Virus record (IMG/VR): IMGVR_UViG_3300042894_004589
Coordinates: 1-22,201 of that record
Length of the DNA: 22,201 bases
Reading direction: 5' to 3' (one strand)
DNA from: a virus
Positions 1-7,708 of this stretch are shown in pieces; within the stretch, counting starts at the first letter, position 1; every line of letters begins with the position of its first letter. The translations under genes and the position numbers were made by a program. Below the pieces are notes generated by a model. The model saw only the letters and a program-made list of their open reading frames with translations. It did no database searches and was not told the DNA's origin.

Positions 1-578
1 GCGTACCATCGAGTGAGGTTCGCCGCAGGGAAGATGGAGGACAAGAACTCGAGGTTGGCGACCTTGCCCCAGTTGACCACGTCGGTCGATAGGCCCGACA
101 TTTCCGACGAGCTCGCCGCCGCCCGTTGGACCGTTGTCCGCCGCACGTCTCCGGCGACGCCGCAGGGTACCCAGACCGCGCCCACGTTGAAAGTCGTCGT
201 GACCGTCGCAGGGCTCCCACTCGACAGGTTGACTGTTGTTGAGGCGAACCCGTAGACGGCCGCGTCCGCGTCCGAGGCGAAGGTGAGGATGACAGGGTCG
301 GCGCAAGTGTAGGTGAGGGTGGCCGACAGGGGCGAAGTCGCCGGGATCGTGTTGTTGACGATGTCGAAGACCGCGGAGGTCGCCGAGATTCCCGCCACCG
401 TGTCGAGCTGTTGGGCGAGGTAGCCGATCGCCGACCCAGTCGAGGCGATGTTCGGCGTCGTCGCGAGCTCGAACCCGTAGCCCGCCCCGGCATTGATTGG
501 AACAGGGGAGCCCGCCCCTACTTGAACGTCGAAGGCGGGGAACTCGGTCTCCCAGGTGATCAAAGGGTAGTTCGCCAT
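1..578 (-). CDS. Tail-region structural protein, partial (runs off left edge)
   Basis: An open frame of 192 codons without a stop runs from ATG at 578 to the window edge, so the C-terminus is missing. It starts 9 bases after the tape measure stop codon, and its ribosome site (TAGGA) overlaps that TAG. The protein begins MANYPLITWETEFPAF and is rich in Ser, Thr, Ala, Val and Gly, with many short beta-type segments and no signal peptide or membrane span. I do not recognise a family. Its position immediately after the tape measure gene is where siphophages usually encode the distal tail or another minor tail/baseplate protein, so that is the best inference. The frame has the same codon bias as its neighbours. 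Confidence 0.75.
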   Translation of the reverse strand, partial: MANYPLITWETEFPAFDVQVGAGSPVPINAGAGYGFELATTPNIASTGSAIGYLAQQLDTVAGISATSAVFDIVNNTIPATSPLSATLTYTCADPVILTFASDADAAVYGFASTTVNLSSGSPATVTTTFNVGAVWVPCGVAGDVRRTTVQRAAASSSEMSGLSTDVVNWGKVANLEFLSSIFPAANLTRWY

Positions 579-587
579 TGGTTGATC

Positions 588-2396
588 CTACTGGTAGCCC
601 GCGGCCATGTAACGGTTCGAGGCGAGACTTTGCGCTCGAGCGAAGGACCGAGCGATCGACTCCTCGTCCGCGAAGGCCGCGTCGACTCGGAGGTTGAAGT
701 TGGTCTGGTTGTTCGTCACCGCCGGAGCGGCCGCCGTTGCCGCAGTCTGGGTCGCCGCCTTCTTTCCAGAGGCCCCCAGGTAGGCCGCCGCAGCATAGGC
801 CGCAGTCGAGGCCGCAGTGAGGCCGATACCCGCCGCGATGTTACCCGAGAAGGTCGCAATCGAGGCCCTCGAGGCCATTTCGAGAGCGAGGCCCTCGAGT
901 ACCGCTCCGATCGCTTTACGCCCGATGTCGGCCATCTTCTCGCCGTTGCCGATCGCAACTCCGAGCATTTTTGCCTGTCCCGCAATCCACTTGTCGTAGA
1001 ACGCCGAGTGGGCCTCCTCGGTCTTCGCGGTCGCCGTACCCAACGCCCCCTCGGTAGTCGTGATCGCCTGGACGACCCCGTCCCAGATCTCCCCGACCTC
1101 ACCGGCGACAGTGCGCCACGAGTCGACGAAACCCTCGCTCGGGTTGAACCCAGTGGTGACCCCTTGCCACCAATCCCCGGTCGCTTGCATAGTCGCGTCA
1201 AGTTCGATCTTTGCCGCCTCCGCCGAGGCCGCGGCCCGCTTCTTGGCCTCCGCGACTGCGTCCGCGACTGGGTCGGCCTTCGGGGGCTTGGGAGCTCCGC
1301 CACCGGTCGGCGACGGGGGCTTGGGTTCCTTGCCGAGGTAGCGGTCGTAGAGCGTGTTTGCCTTCTCCCAGAGGAGAGAGAGGTCGGCCTCCGCCGAGTC
1401 GTAGGCCAGTTGGAGAGCTTCGGGCATAAAGGAGTAGGCGTTCTTCCCCGACTCCGCGAACTGTTTGGCGATCGAGGAGTACATCTCGCCCGTCTTCGTT
1501 GCGACGCGGTCCGCCATTTCGCGCTCGGCGACCATCTTCCAGGACATACCGTAGGCCGTTAGGTCGAGGTTCGCGACCTCGGCCGCAGCTTGCCTCTCGA
1601 TCCCGTCCCGATGTTTTTCGACCTCCTTTCGGATCTCGGTGTCGCGAATGATGTCGCCCACTTTGATGAAGGACGCCTTCAACGCTTGCATCTCCGCCTG
1701 GGCGCGATCGTTGGCCGACATAGCGAGGGCCGTCTCGTCGCCGATCACACCTTGGAGGCTCGTCGAGAGGTCCTGGTAGGCCTTCGTGAGGTTCTCGACG
1801 TTGGTAACCGCGGTTGCCGAGGCGTAGGCGTCCTGCGACCGTTTGAGGGCGTCGAACTTCTCGACCCCCTCCCCCGTGAGTTTATTCAACCCCTCCATCG
1901 CAAACGCGAGAACGTCGAAACCGAGCTTCAACCCGGGGAACCCGTAGGTCACGAGAACCTCGACGATCTTCGCGAGGCCGTCGAAGACCGTGATCAACTT
2001 CTTCCCCATGTCCTCCGCCGACCCGCCGCCGAGGACGACCTTGGCGAACGCACCGGAGATCTTCGAGAGAGACTCCTCGACGTCCGCCCAGACCTTCATC
2101 CCCTCGTCGCCCATGGACTTGAACAACTTCTCGACCGAGTTCAAGAAGAAGTCGGCCGCCATTTTGGCCCCTCCCAGTGCGATTCCCGCGCCGCCGAGGG
2201 CCGCGATCGCCTTGGGTCCGCCGACCCTTTCGACGAGCGCCCCGGCCGCCTGGTCGGCCTTGTCGGCGACCTCTTTCAACTGGTCGGAGAGCTTCTTCCC
2301 CGAGGCCTCCAACTTCTCCATCCCCGCTTTGCCCTTGTCGAGGGCTCCGACGAGGCCACTAGAGTCGCCGTCGATCTCCGCTACGGTACGCGCCAT
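588..2396 (-). CDS. Tape measure protein
   Basis: A 602-aa protein, the longest of the tail genes, placed directly after the tail assembly chaperones, where the tape measure lies in most long-tailed phages. The N-terminal 60 residues are charged, helical and likely coiled coil (KLEASGKKLSDQLKEVADKA). Two hydrophobic Ala/Gly-rich stretches follow, near residues 60-85 and again near the C-terminus (GIGLTAASTAAYAAAAYLGA), typical of these proteins. A Pro/Lys linker (KPPSPTGGGAPKPPKADP) divides the middle. The family sets tail length and occupies the tube lumen; at about 1.5 angstrom per residue this length suggests a tail near 90 nm, which is inference. The start is ATG at 2396, with its ribosome site inside a small palindrome at 2397-2407. 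Confidence 0.85.
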   Translation of the reverse strand: MARTVAEIDGDSSGLVGALDKGKAGMEKLEASGKKLSDQLKEVADKADQAAGALVERVGGPKAIAALGGAGIALGGAKMAADFFLNSVEKLFKSMGDEGMKVWADVEESLSKISGAFAKVVLGGGSAEDMGKKLITVFDGLAKIVEVLVTYGFPGLKLGFDVLAFAMEGLNKLTGEGVEKFDALKRSQDAYASATAVTNVENLTKAYQDLSTSLQGVIGDETALAMSANDRAQAEMQALKASFIKVGDIIRDTEIRKEVEKHRDGIERQAAAEVANLDLTAYGMSWKMVAEREMADRVATKTGEMYSSIAKQFAESGKNAYSFMPEALQLAYDSAEADLSLLWEKANTLYDRYLGKEPKPPSPTGGGAPKPPKADPVADAVAEAKKRAAASAEAAKIELDATMQATGDWWQGVTTGFNPSEGFVDSWRTVAGEVGEIWDGVVQAITTTEGALGTATAKTEEAHSAFYDKWIAGQAKMLGVAIGNGEKMADIGRKAIGAVLEGLALEMASRASIATFSGNIAAGIGLTAASTAAYAAAAYLGASGKKAATQTAATAAAPAVTNNQTNFNLRVDAAFADEESIARSFARAQSLASNRYMAAGYQ

Positions 2397-2407
2397 GGGG
2401 TTACCCC
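2397..2407 (-). promoter_or_regulatory. Palindrome hiding the tape measure ribosome site
   Basis: The minus strand reads GGGG TAA CCCC immediately before the tape measure ATG. The GGGG is the core of its Shine-Dalgarno sequence, TAA is the stop codon of the GT frame, and CCCC can pair with the GGGG. A ribosome terminating at this TAA would open the hairpin, so translation of the tape measure may be coupled to that of GT. The stem is only 4 bp with a 3-nt loop. Confidence 0.35.
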
Positions 2408-3119
2408 TTCATCTTGGAGGCAAGCTCGGCCAACCGTTGGGTCGCCCGCTCCTTGCGTTCGTTGTAGTTCTTCTCGCCCTCGTGGACCTCGTGTTGGACC
2501 AACTCGGCGAGCTCGAGCTGCGAGTGGGTCAAGTCCGAGAGGGCAATCGCAGGACTACCCCGCTCGATCCACTTGTGCAACCGCAACGCACCCCAGAACC
2601 CCGCAGGTTCGCGAAGAAGGACAGGGCAGGTCACCGGCAGTGCATCCTTGCCCTCGTAGCCTAGCCCCTGTCTGTAACCCATTGTGCAACCCCTACGGTG
2701 ACGGACCTCGTCGGGACACTCCCAACACCGCATCGAGTGGGACGTGATTAGCCGGGCGAAGTCTCTCCACTCGACCCGGCTATGATTTTTGGGTAGCCGA
2801 CCGTCGCGACCTCCGAGGCAATCGCCGAGACGTCGTTCCAGGGGATTCGAGTGACCCACGCCCGCCGCTCGGCCTCGGTACCTTCGGAGGGGAACGCGGG
2901 CTCCACGCCTTCGGACCCTTTCAGACAGGCAACGAGGAGGTCGAGGTGGATCTGGATGATCTGGGCGAGGCCGTCGACCTCGTCCTTCCGATCCATGCTC
3001 CTCGACACCGCTTGGAAGTACCGCGCCCCCTCGAGGGCGTTGGGCTCCCGACATTGTAGGCGGACCTTCGTCCGGTAGATCTCGACTTCGACCCAGTGAC
3101 TCTCGACGAACTGCAACAT
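2401..3119 (-). CDS. Tail assembly chaperone GT, -1 frameshift fusion
   Basis: Predicted 239-aa product: residues 1-111 come from the G frame (3119-2787), then a -1 slip on CCCAAAA at 2793-2787 continues for 128 residues in the frame ending TAA at 2403-2401. The downstream frame continues NHSRVEWRDFARLITSHS and then MRCWECPDEV. Its only nearby ATG (2733) has no Shine-Dalgarno sequence, so the frame needs the slip to be translated. Gene order (tube, G, T, tape measure) and the frameshift agree with the lambda G/GT paradigm, in which GT loads tube subunits onto the tape measure. The T part has four cysteines (two in CWEC, one in RRGC, one in TCP), a possible zinc site, followed by a charged helical C-terminus (HEGEKNYNERKERATQRLAE). 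Confidence 0.8.
2748..3119 (-). CDS. Tail assembly chaperone G
   Basis: A 123-aa product beginning MLQFVESHWVEVEIYRTKV. The start is well supported by a strong ribosome site (AAGGAGG) about 8 bases upstream. It lies between the major tail protein and the tape measure gene, has the usual size for lambda gpG-type chaperones, and ends in a programmed frameshift signal, which is the clearest hallmark of the family. The N-terminal beta-like segment and the helical middle (ALEGARYFQAVSRSMDRKDEVDGLAQIIQIHLDLL) fit, but I do not claim a sequence match. Non-shifted ribosomes stop at TAA 2750-2748, giving a C-terminal tail of IIAGSSGETSPG. G is expected to be made in excess over GT. Confidence 0.8.
   Translation of the reverse strand: MLQFVESHWVEVEIYRTKVRLQCREPNALEGARYFQAVSRSMDRKDEVDGLAQIIQIHLDLLVACLKGSEGVEPAFPSEGTEAERRAWVTRIPWNDVSAIASEVATVGYPKIIAGSSGETSPG
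2749..2781 (-). other. Frameshift-stimulating RNA hairpin
   Basis: The complementary arms TAGCCGGG (2774-2781) and CCCGGCTA (2749-2756) pair perfectly over 8 bp on the minus-strand RNA. The enclosed bases can add a second helix (CGAGT with ACTTCG, one bulged base on each side), leaving a GGAGAG loop. The first paired base is within 5 nt of the slippery heptamer, the usual spacing for a -1 frameshift stimulator. The distal arm overlaps the G stop codon. Only the 8-bp outer stem is certain from inspection. Confidence 0.7.
2787..2793 (-). other. Programmed -1 frameshift slippery heptamer C CCA AAA
   Basis: On the minus strand the G reading frame reads TAC CCA AAA ATC. The heptamer C CCA AAA fits X XXY YYZ exactly in phase with G codons. 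After a -1 slip the frame is open to 2404 and continues as the T extension. A hairpin starts five bases further on. Confidence 0.85.
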
Positions 3120-3158
3120 GAGGCCCCTCCTTCTCGGTTCGGGGTAGTGGTGGAAAGA

Positions 3159-4298
3159 CTAGGGAGCGGTCTGTTGGAAGGCCCAAACCATGACCGTGGT
3201 GGGCGCGTTGGGGATACCCTGGAACTTGAGGGTGTTCGTCCGGTAGGAGTTCGTCTCGCCCGGAGTCGGGAACGCCGCGAGCTGCGGGTAGGAAAGGATG
3301 AATCCAATCGAGTACGCCCCGACAGTCATCGTCAGATTGAGCTCGGTGAGGATCGTGTTTGCCTCGGCGTCCGTCCAATCGGGTTGCGCGCCGGTGTTGG
3401 TAACCACGATCGGAGGACCAGGGTCGGTCGTCGTCGAGGGGCCTTCGGGGAGGTCCGCCACGTCGAGCTCGATGGAGGGCGAGGCCGAGAGGGCGATGAA
3501 ACCCAGACCGAACCCGTAGGTCTCGCGGAAGTCGGCCACGTCGTTGATCGCCCAACCGGTGTCGATCGTCACCTTGGAGACCGCGTTGACGTTCTCGAAG
3601 AAGTCGGTGAGGGAGACCGAACAGTTCACCCCGATGATCGGGGCCTGCACCTCGGGGGCGATGTATTCGGGGACGACGCCTAGCGCGAAGGTGACCGGCC
3701 GCCACTTGCCCTTGATCGTCCACTCGATCATGACCTTTTGACCGTACTCCCACGAGAGCTTTGGAACGCAGACGCAGTCGTAGGCCTCGAACCGCTTGCC
3801 GGCCGTCTCCTCGTAGACGATCGAGAAGGGTTGGACCGCGAAGTTGGAGTTGGTCCGATCGGCCTCGGCCGCGAAAAAAGGTTGAACCTCGAGGCCGATA
3901 ATGCCGAGACCCAGATCCTTGATCGCAAAAGGCGAGGCAAGGAACAGGGGGGCGAGCTGCGTCAACGAGCCAAGCTCGAGGTCGAGGTCCTCGCCGAGCT
4001 CCCAGAACAACTCCGTCGTGAGGGTGATGTCCCAACCGAGGCCGCCGGTCTTCGAGGACTGGTTGCCACCCCAAGGAGTCATGACGTCCGCTCGTTGGAT
4101 GATTCCCGCGCCGCGAACCGAGAACTTGGGAGTCCCGACCACGCGGAGAGCGTTGTATCCCGCGTAGACAGGCGGCGGCCCGGGGGAGGTTTCGGGACAG
4201 GGGTCCTCGTAGACGCCGAGGGCCGTCTGGGTCTTGATGTAGACCGCGGAGAGGTTGGACGCGAGGAGGAACTGCGGGGTCGTAGTCACTGCGGGCAT
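3159..4298 (-). CDS. Major tail tube protein
   Basis: A 379-aa protein starting MPAVTTTPQFLLASNLSAVYIKT, with a good ribosome site (AAGGTGA) 4-5 bases before the ATG and only a 4-base gap from the previous stop. It is beta-rich with alternating hydrophobic residues (VMIEWTIKGKWRPVTFALGV). The order completion proteins, this gene, chaperones, tape measure is the standard position for the tail tube subunit. A Pro/Thr-rich linker (GPSTTTDPGPPIVVTNTG, around residues 285-305) separates a C-terminal portion of about 75 residues, which may be an extra surface domain. No sheath-like gene precedes it, which favours a siphovirus. Assignment rests on position and composition rather than a recognised motif. 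Confidence 0.7.
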   Translation of the reverse strand: MPAVTTTPQFLLASNLSAVYIKTQTALGVYEDPCPETSPGPPPVYAGYNALRVVGTPKFSVRGAGIIQRADVMTPWGGNQSSKTGGLGWDITLTTELFWELGEDLDLELGSLTQLAPLFLASPFAIKDLGLGIIGLEVQPFFAAEADRTNSNFAVQPFSIVYEETAGKRFEAYDCVCVPKLSWEYGQKVMIEWTIKGKWRPVTFALGVVPEYIAPEVQAPIIGVNCSVSLTDFFENVNAVSKVTIDTGWAINDVADFRETYGFGLGFIALSASPSIELDVADLPEGPSTTTDPGPPIVVTNTGAQPDWTDAEANTILTELNLTMTVGAYSIGFILSYPQLAAFPTPGETNSYRTNTLKFQGIPNAPTTVMVWAFQQTAP

Positions 4299-4302
4299 AG
4301 GG

Positions 4303-4935
4303 TCACCTTGCGAGGGAGCGGCGTTGGTAAACTTGGATCGACGCGCGGACAGTCTGTTGGATGACAGTCTGGCCGGTCTCGTCGGTACCGATCACAAAAT
4401 CTTGCGGCGTCACCCCCGAGAAGGGGCTCGAGTTGTAGATCCCCGTCCCCGGCCAGTTTGGAGTAAACCGGTTGCGGGCGTCGAGGTTCGGGAACCCCCA
4501 TACGGGAGAGGTGAGGATCAACACAATCCCTTCGACGTAGGCGCGGAGGGCCGTCTCGTAGGTCTCTTGAGTAAACGGGATCGCAGGGTCACCCGGAGCG
4601 GCCTCGACGAGAGGATGCACCCCGTAGGCGTCGTAGAACCCCCAGTCGGAGGTCACCGCGATCTCGAGCTCGTGGACTTGGTCCATCGCGCCGAGGGCGT
4701 CCGTCACGACCGAGTCCGTCCGAACGACCGAGAGGCCGATCGCCGGTTGCTTCTCCGCGGTGAACAGGGCCCGACGAGAGGTGAAACAGTTCCCCGCCAC
4801 GGGAGCGGGGAGACCAGGCGCACCCATGGCCTTCAACCAGGCGGAGTCGCAGACGGTCGCCCAGTTCGACGTGACGAGCTCGATCGCCGTGTTGGCGACG
4901 ATCTGGGGGCCGTAGCTTGTCGACGGGTTGGGCAT
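4303..4935 (-). CDS. Tail terminator-position protein
   Basis: A 210-aa protein (MPNPSTSYGPQIVANTAIEL) between the gpG-like completion protein and the tail tube gene. In siphophages this slot normally holds the tail terminator or tail-tube-capping protein, which forms a ring at the head-proximal end of the tail. I see no diagnostic motif. It has a mixed alpha/beta look, an aromatic-rich centre (WGFYDAYGVHPL) and an acidic stretch near the C-terminus (IGTDETGQTVIQQTVRASIQVYQRRSLAR). The start ATG follows the previous stop by one base, and AGGA lies about 11 bases upstream. The function is inferred from order only. Confidence 0.5.
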   Translation of the reverse strand: MPNPSTSYGPQIVANTAIELVTSNWATVCDSAWLKAMGAPGLPAPVAGNCFTSRRALFTAEKQPAIGLSVVRTDSVVTDALGAMDQVHELEIAVTSDWGFYDAYGVHPLVEAAPGDPAIPFTQETYETALRAYVEGIVLILTSPVWGFPNLDARNRFTPNWPGTGIYNSSPFSGVTPQDFVIGTDETGQTVIQQTVRASIQVYQRRSLAR

Positions 4936-4936
4936 A

Positions 4937-5581
4937 CTACCGCAGTCCTATTTTGCCGCCGTTGAGGGCGAACCTCCGAGCGAACTCGGAGTCGAGGATG
5001 CCCACTTTACCACCCATGGCCGACGCTTGCACGCCCAATGCGTAGCGGAGATCTGCGATGAAGGGCTCGCCGAAGTTGACGAGGGGACGCTTGGGAGTCG
5101 GGACCGAGGCGACCCCCTTCTGGTTCCTACTCGTACGGCGGACGTAGGCCCCTGTCCCCGAGTTGTGGTTCGCGGCGTAGGGTACGTTCGACCCCATGAC
5201 GACCGAGTTCCCGCGGACCTCCCAGACGTACTCGGGGTGGTTGACCATCGCGAACGAGGGGTAGAGACGCTCCCCCGACCCCGCAGATCGCCCCGGCGAC
5301 TTCTCCCACCGCAGGATGTGTCGCGCCTCGATTCTCTTGGTACCCAAGGCCCACCGCTTGATCGGCAACCAGTACTTCTTCTCGGCGTAGGTGTACCGAG
5401 GCCACGCCGAACCCGTCGACGCGCCTTGGGTGAGGAACATTTCTTGCCGCGACCGCGCCCAGACCCGCGAGAGGGGCGAGTTTCGGTTGCCCCAGAACTT
5501 CGACCAATCGCCCGCGTTGCGAATCGCGAGCTCGAGGGCGTCGACGCCGTCCTGGGCGTTGTTCTTGAGGGTGAGGAACAT
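4937..5581 (-). CDS. Mu gpG-like virion morphogenesis / tail completion protein
   Basis: A 214-aa protein. Its C-terminal third holds a pattern typical of Mu gpG / P2 gpS-like virion morphogenesis proteins: a YAANHNSG block (family form YAAIHQxG) around residues 135-142, then a K-RPLVNFGEPF block (family form PARPFL) around residues 164-173. These proteins help finish the tail or join it to the head. The N-terminus is helical and basic (KNNAQDGVDALELAIRNAG; SRVWARSRQEMF). It starts at ATG 5581, 10 bases after the connector gene stop, with GAGG upstream. It lies in the middle of the head-tail joining cluster. The family call is by motif recall, without an alignment. Confidence 0.65.
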   Translation of the reverse strand: MFLTLKNNAQDGVDALELAIRNAGDWSKFWGNRNSPLSRVWARSRQEMFLTQGASTGSAWPRYTYAEKKYWLPIKRWALGTKRIEARHILRWEKSPGRSAGSGERLYPSFAMVNHPEYVWEVRGNSVVMGSNVPYAANHNSGTGAYVRRTSRNQKGVASVPTPKRPLVNFGEPFIADLRYALGVQASAMGGKVGILDSEFARRFALNGGKIGLR

Positions 5582-5591
5582 ACGGCCTCGA

Positions 5592-6074
5592 CTACATCCG
5601 ATCGACGGCGGCGTTGATCGCGACCCTCGACCGAGAGTTCAGTGACTTGAGGTAGATCTGCTCGGCGTAGGTCGCGTTTGACCGAAGGATGTTCGGCGAG
5701 TTCGGACCGTTCGGCCGTTGCGCCCCCATGTCCGCCGGTGTCTTCCGAAGGACCTCCTTCAACCCGTCCGCCTGTCCGTCGAGGCGGTCGGCCATTGTCT
5801 GGTCGTTCTGGTTGCGAAGGCGGATCACCTGGGCGGCGAACCGGAGGAGGACGTACCGTTGGCACACTCGGTAGAGGGCGTAGGTCGGGTGGTCGTTGAC
5901 CGCCTTGACGGCGACACCCATCCCCTCGAGGAACGCCGACAGCTCGGCCCCCCAGTCGAGGATGATGTCCTCCGCTTGCGTCTGCGTCGGAGCGGAGTCC
6001 GTCGAGAAGGCGATACGAGGGAGGAGACGCCCGATGTCTGCGGGCACTACGTCGAAGGTGAAGATCTCGGCCAT
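5592..6074 (-). CDS. Head-tail connector / adaptor protein
   Basis: A 160-aa, largely helical protein (TQTQAEDIILDWGAELSAFL; PTYALYRVCQRYVLLRFAAQ) directly after the major capsid gene. Size, helical content and position match the gp6-like head-tail adaptors that form a ring beneath the portal, though I cannot point to a signature motif. The start ATG at 6074 has a strong ribosome site (GGGAGG) 5 bases upstream. The 92-base gap from the capsid gene holds a GC hairpin (6131-6154), which may set the level of this gene relative to capsid. Confidence 0.55.
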   Translation of the reverse strand: MAEIFTFDVVPADIGRLLPRIAFSTDSAPTQTQAEDIILDWGAELSAFLEGMGVAVKAVNDHPTYALYRVCQRYVLLRFAAQVIRLRNQNDQTMADRLDGQADGLKEVLRKTPADMGAQRPNGPNSPNILRSNATYAEQIYLKSLNSRSRVAINAAVDRM

Positions 6075-6130
6075 GGTTGCCTCCCTTGAAGGGGACTAGA
6101 GCGGAGGGGTGGGACCCTAGCCCCCGTCGA

Positions 6131-6154
6131 GGGAGGCCGCCCCGTAGAGCGGCC
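6131..6154 (-). terminator. Hairpin just after the major capsid gene
   Basis: GGCCGC (6135-6140) and GCGGCC (6149-6154) form a perfect 6-bp stem with an 8-nt loop, which can extend by two more G-C pairs past a bulged A. It starts about 12 bases after the capsid stop on the minus strand. There is no U-tract, so it is more likely a 3'-end stabiliser or weak attenuator than a full terminator. Confidence 0.4.
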
Positions 6155-6166
6155 CCTAGAGCGAGA

Positions 6167-7183
6167 CTACGAGATGCCCGTAGCGAGACGCGCCCACTTG
6201 TTCGACGTGCCGCCGAGGACCTGGACGGCGTAGTCGGATTCGATGTACATCGCGATCCCGCGGGGGTTCTGCGAGTCGTAGGAGATGACCTGTCCGAGGG
6301 CCGCGTTCGGGTCGGGCGTGAAGGTTTGAATGAAACCCGAGTCGCCGTTCGCCTCGGCCACTTTGTAGAGCGAGACGATGCCGTCGCTCATGACCGGAGT
6401 ACCCGTCTGCGACGCCGCCGAGGGGAGGAACTGCGGGAGGCAGACGAAGTCGACCGGGCAGATCAGCTTCGAGGCGAAGAACGCCTTGAGCTGCGACCAA
6501 TCGGCCGCGCCAGTGCGAGCCTGGGCGAGTGCGCCGCCGACCGTGGCCGCCGCGATCGAGTAGCCCATCTGCTGGACTTCGTTCTTCTGGAGGAGGGCGT
6601 TCGCGGTGTTGAGGTTACAGACCGCAACCCAACGGCCGGTGAAGATGTCCGCGCCGTCCGCCGCCGAGGCGAGGAGGAGGGAGTTGAAGGTCGACTGGAG
6701 AGAGGCCGAGGCCGCGCCGCCGTTCGTCACCGCGAGGTTCGAGCCGTAGTTGCCCTGCGTCGAGAGAGCCGCGCCGACGACCGCCGCGTGGTGCTGTGCG
6801 CCCTGCGTCTGGAGTTTCATCGCGAAAACGGCCGTGATGTCCTCGGCGCGAGCCGCGAACTCCTGGATCTGCTTCAACGTGAAGACCTGGTGGCCCCAAC
6901 GGTAGACCGAGGAGTTGTAGGAGCCGCTCGCGATGCGGAGGCCACCCGGGACGGCGGGGGTGTCAAGCTCGATCGGCTTGATGCCCTGTGCGCCGGTCGT
7001 CGGGAGGGCGTCGTTCTCGGCGAAGTAGTGGTAGAACCCGGCGCGGGTCATGACCTTGACGATCGGGGAGAGCTCGAGCGAGACCGCCGAGTCCGAGCCG
7101 CCACGGTAGAGGGAGATCCGTTGAAGGATTCCGGGGCGCAACGCACCGGAGTTGACGCCAGTTGAGGGGAAAGCGAAGGACAT
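6167..7183 (-). CDS. Major capsid protein (HK97-fold type)
   Basis: A 338-aa protein downstream of the protease/scaffold and decoration genes. It begins MSFAFPSTGVNSGALRPGIL and has the mix expected of a major capsid subunit: a long Ala-rich helix region (AARAEDITAVFAMKLQTQGA; AASASLQSTFNSLLLASAAD), a domain like the P-domain spine helix, and beta segments such as FTGRWVAVCNLNTANALLQ and a late VMSDGIVSLYKV. The C-terminus (GIAMYIESDYAVQVLGGTSNKWARL) looks like the closing strand of the P domain. The start has a good ribosome site (GAGGTAG, 3-6 bases before ATG). The HK97 fold is inferred from context and composition. There is no obvious N-terminal delta domain; scaffolding is probably supplied by the neighbouring I/Z-like protein. 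Confidence 0.8.
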   Translation of the reverse strand: MSFAFPSTGVNSGALRPGILQRISLYRGGSDSAVSLELSPIVKVMTRAGFYHYFAENDALPTTGAQGIKPIELDTPAVPGGLRIASGSYNSSVYRWGHQVFTLKQIQEFAARAEDITAVFAMKLQTQGAQHHAAVVGAALSTQGNYGSNLAVTNGGAASASLQSTFNSLLLASAADGADIFTGRWVAVCNLNTANALLQKNEVQQMGYSIAAATVGGALAQARTGAADWSQLKAFFASKLICPVDFVCLPQFLPSAASQTGTPVMSDGIVSLYKVAEANGDSGFIQTFTPDPNAALGQVISYDSQNPRGIAMYIESDYAVQVLGGTSNKWARLATGIS

Positions 7184-7224
7184 AGGCTACCTCGATCGAA
7201 AAGGGGCGCGGAGGGCGCGAGTTG

Positions 7225-7665
7225 TTAGGCGGCGATGAAGGGCGCGAAGCGGAGGATGAACTGCTCGTTGGCCGAACAGTCGGTGAGGGCGATACCCCAC
7301 ACGAACTTCGTCGAGGCCGGAGTGTTGTCCGCGAGGAACGAACCGGGGACGCTCGCGCCCGGGTCGATCATGATGTAGTCGCCCGCGGCGATGGAGCCCG
7401 CGTCCGAGGCGCGGACCTGTACGGCGACGCCCAACTGGTCGATCACCTCGAGCGAGCCCGCGACCGGAGCCGACGGGTAGGTTCCCGGAGTGATCGAGTC
7501 GCAACCGACCGCGAGGATCGCATAGGGGAGCGAGCCAGTCGTGACCGCGAGGGAGACAGTTCCCTCCGCGTCCAACTTGAGGCCGCAACCCTCCGAGTTC
7601 GTGAGGTTGCTCGCGATCAAGTTGACGGGAGCGAAGTTCTTGTAGGTAACGTATCCGAAAGCCAT
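7225..7665 (-). CDS. Head decoration-like protein
   Basis: A 146-aa small beta-rich protein (MAFGYVTYKNFAPVNLIASN) between the protease/scaffold gene and the major capsid gene, the usual place for head decoration (cement) proteins such as lambda gpD or DUF2190-type proteins. Features that fit are the alternating small and hydrophobic residues (AGSLEVIDQLGVAVQVRASD), a GDYIMIDPGA turn, and a final WGIALTDCSANEQFILRFAP strand resembling the closing segment of DUF2190 proteins. The start ATG at 7665 has AGGAG 7 bases upstream. The gap to the capsid start is 41 bases. Confidence 0.55.
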   Translation of the reverse strand: MAFGYVTYKNFAPVNLIASNLTNSEGCGLKLDAEGTVSLAVTTGSLPYAILAVGCDSITPGTYPSAPVAGSLEVIDQLGVAVQVRASDAGSIAAGDYIMIDPGASVPGSFLADNTPASTKFVWGIALTDCSANEQFILRFAPFIAA

Positions 7666-7708
7666 GACGTACTCCTAGCCCGCGGGGGGCGTGGGTGGGG
7701 TGGGTGGG

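Noticed and set aside
411-1562. Long plus-strand open frame opposite the tape measure gene
   Set aside because: It is rich in Arg, Gly and Leu with no recognisable fold, and lies antisense to a well-supported gene. It arises from the GC-rich codon bias.
2788-4074. Upstream part of the -1 frame (557-residue open frame) overlapping the tail tube and G genes
   Set aside because: Arg/Pro/Gly-rich shadow of the tail tube and G genes. Only the segment after the slippery site is likely to be translated.
6131-6154. Rho-independent terminator after the capsid gene
   Set aside because: The stem is good, but no U-tract follows, and the downstream genes need read-through. Retained only as a hairpin.
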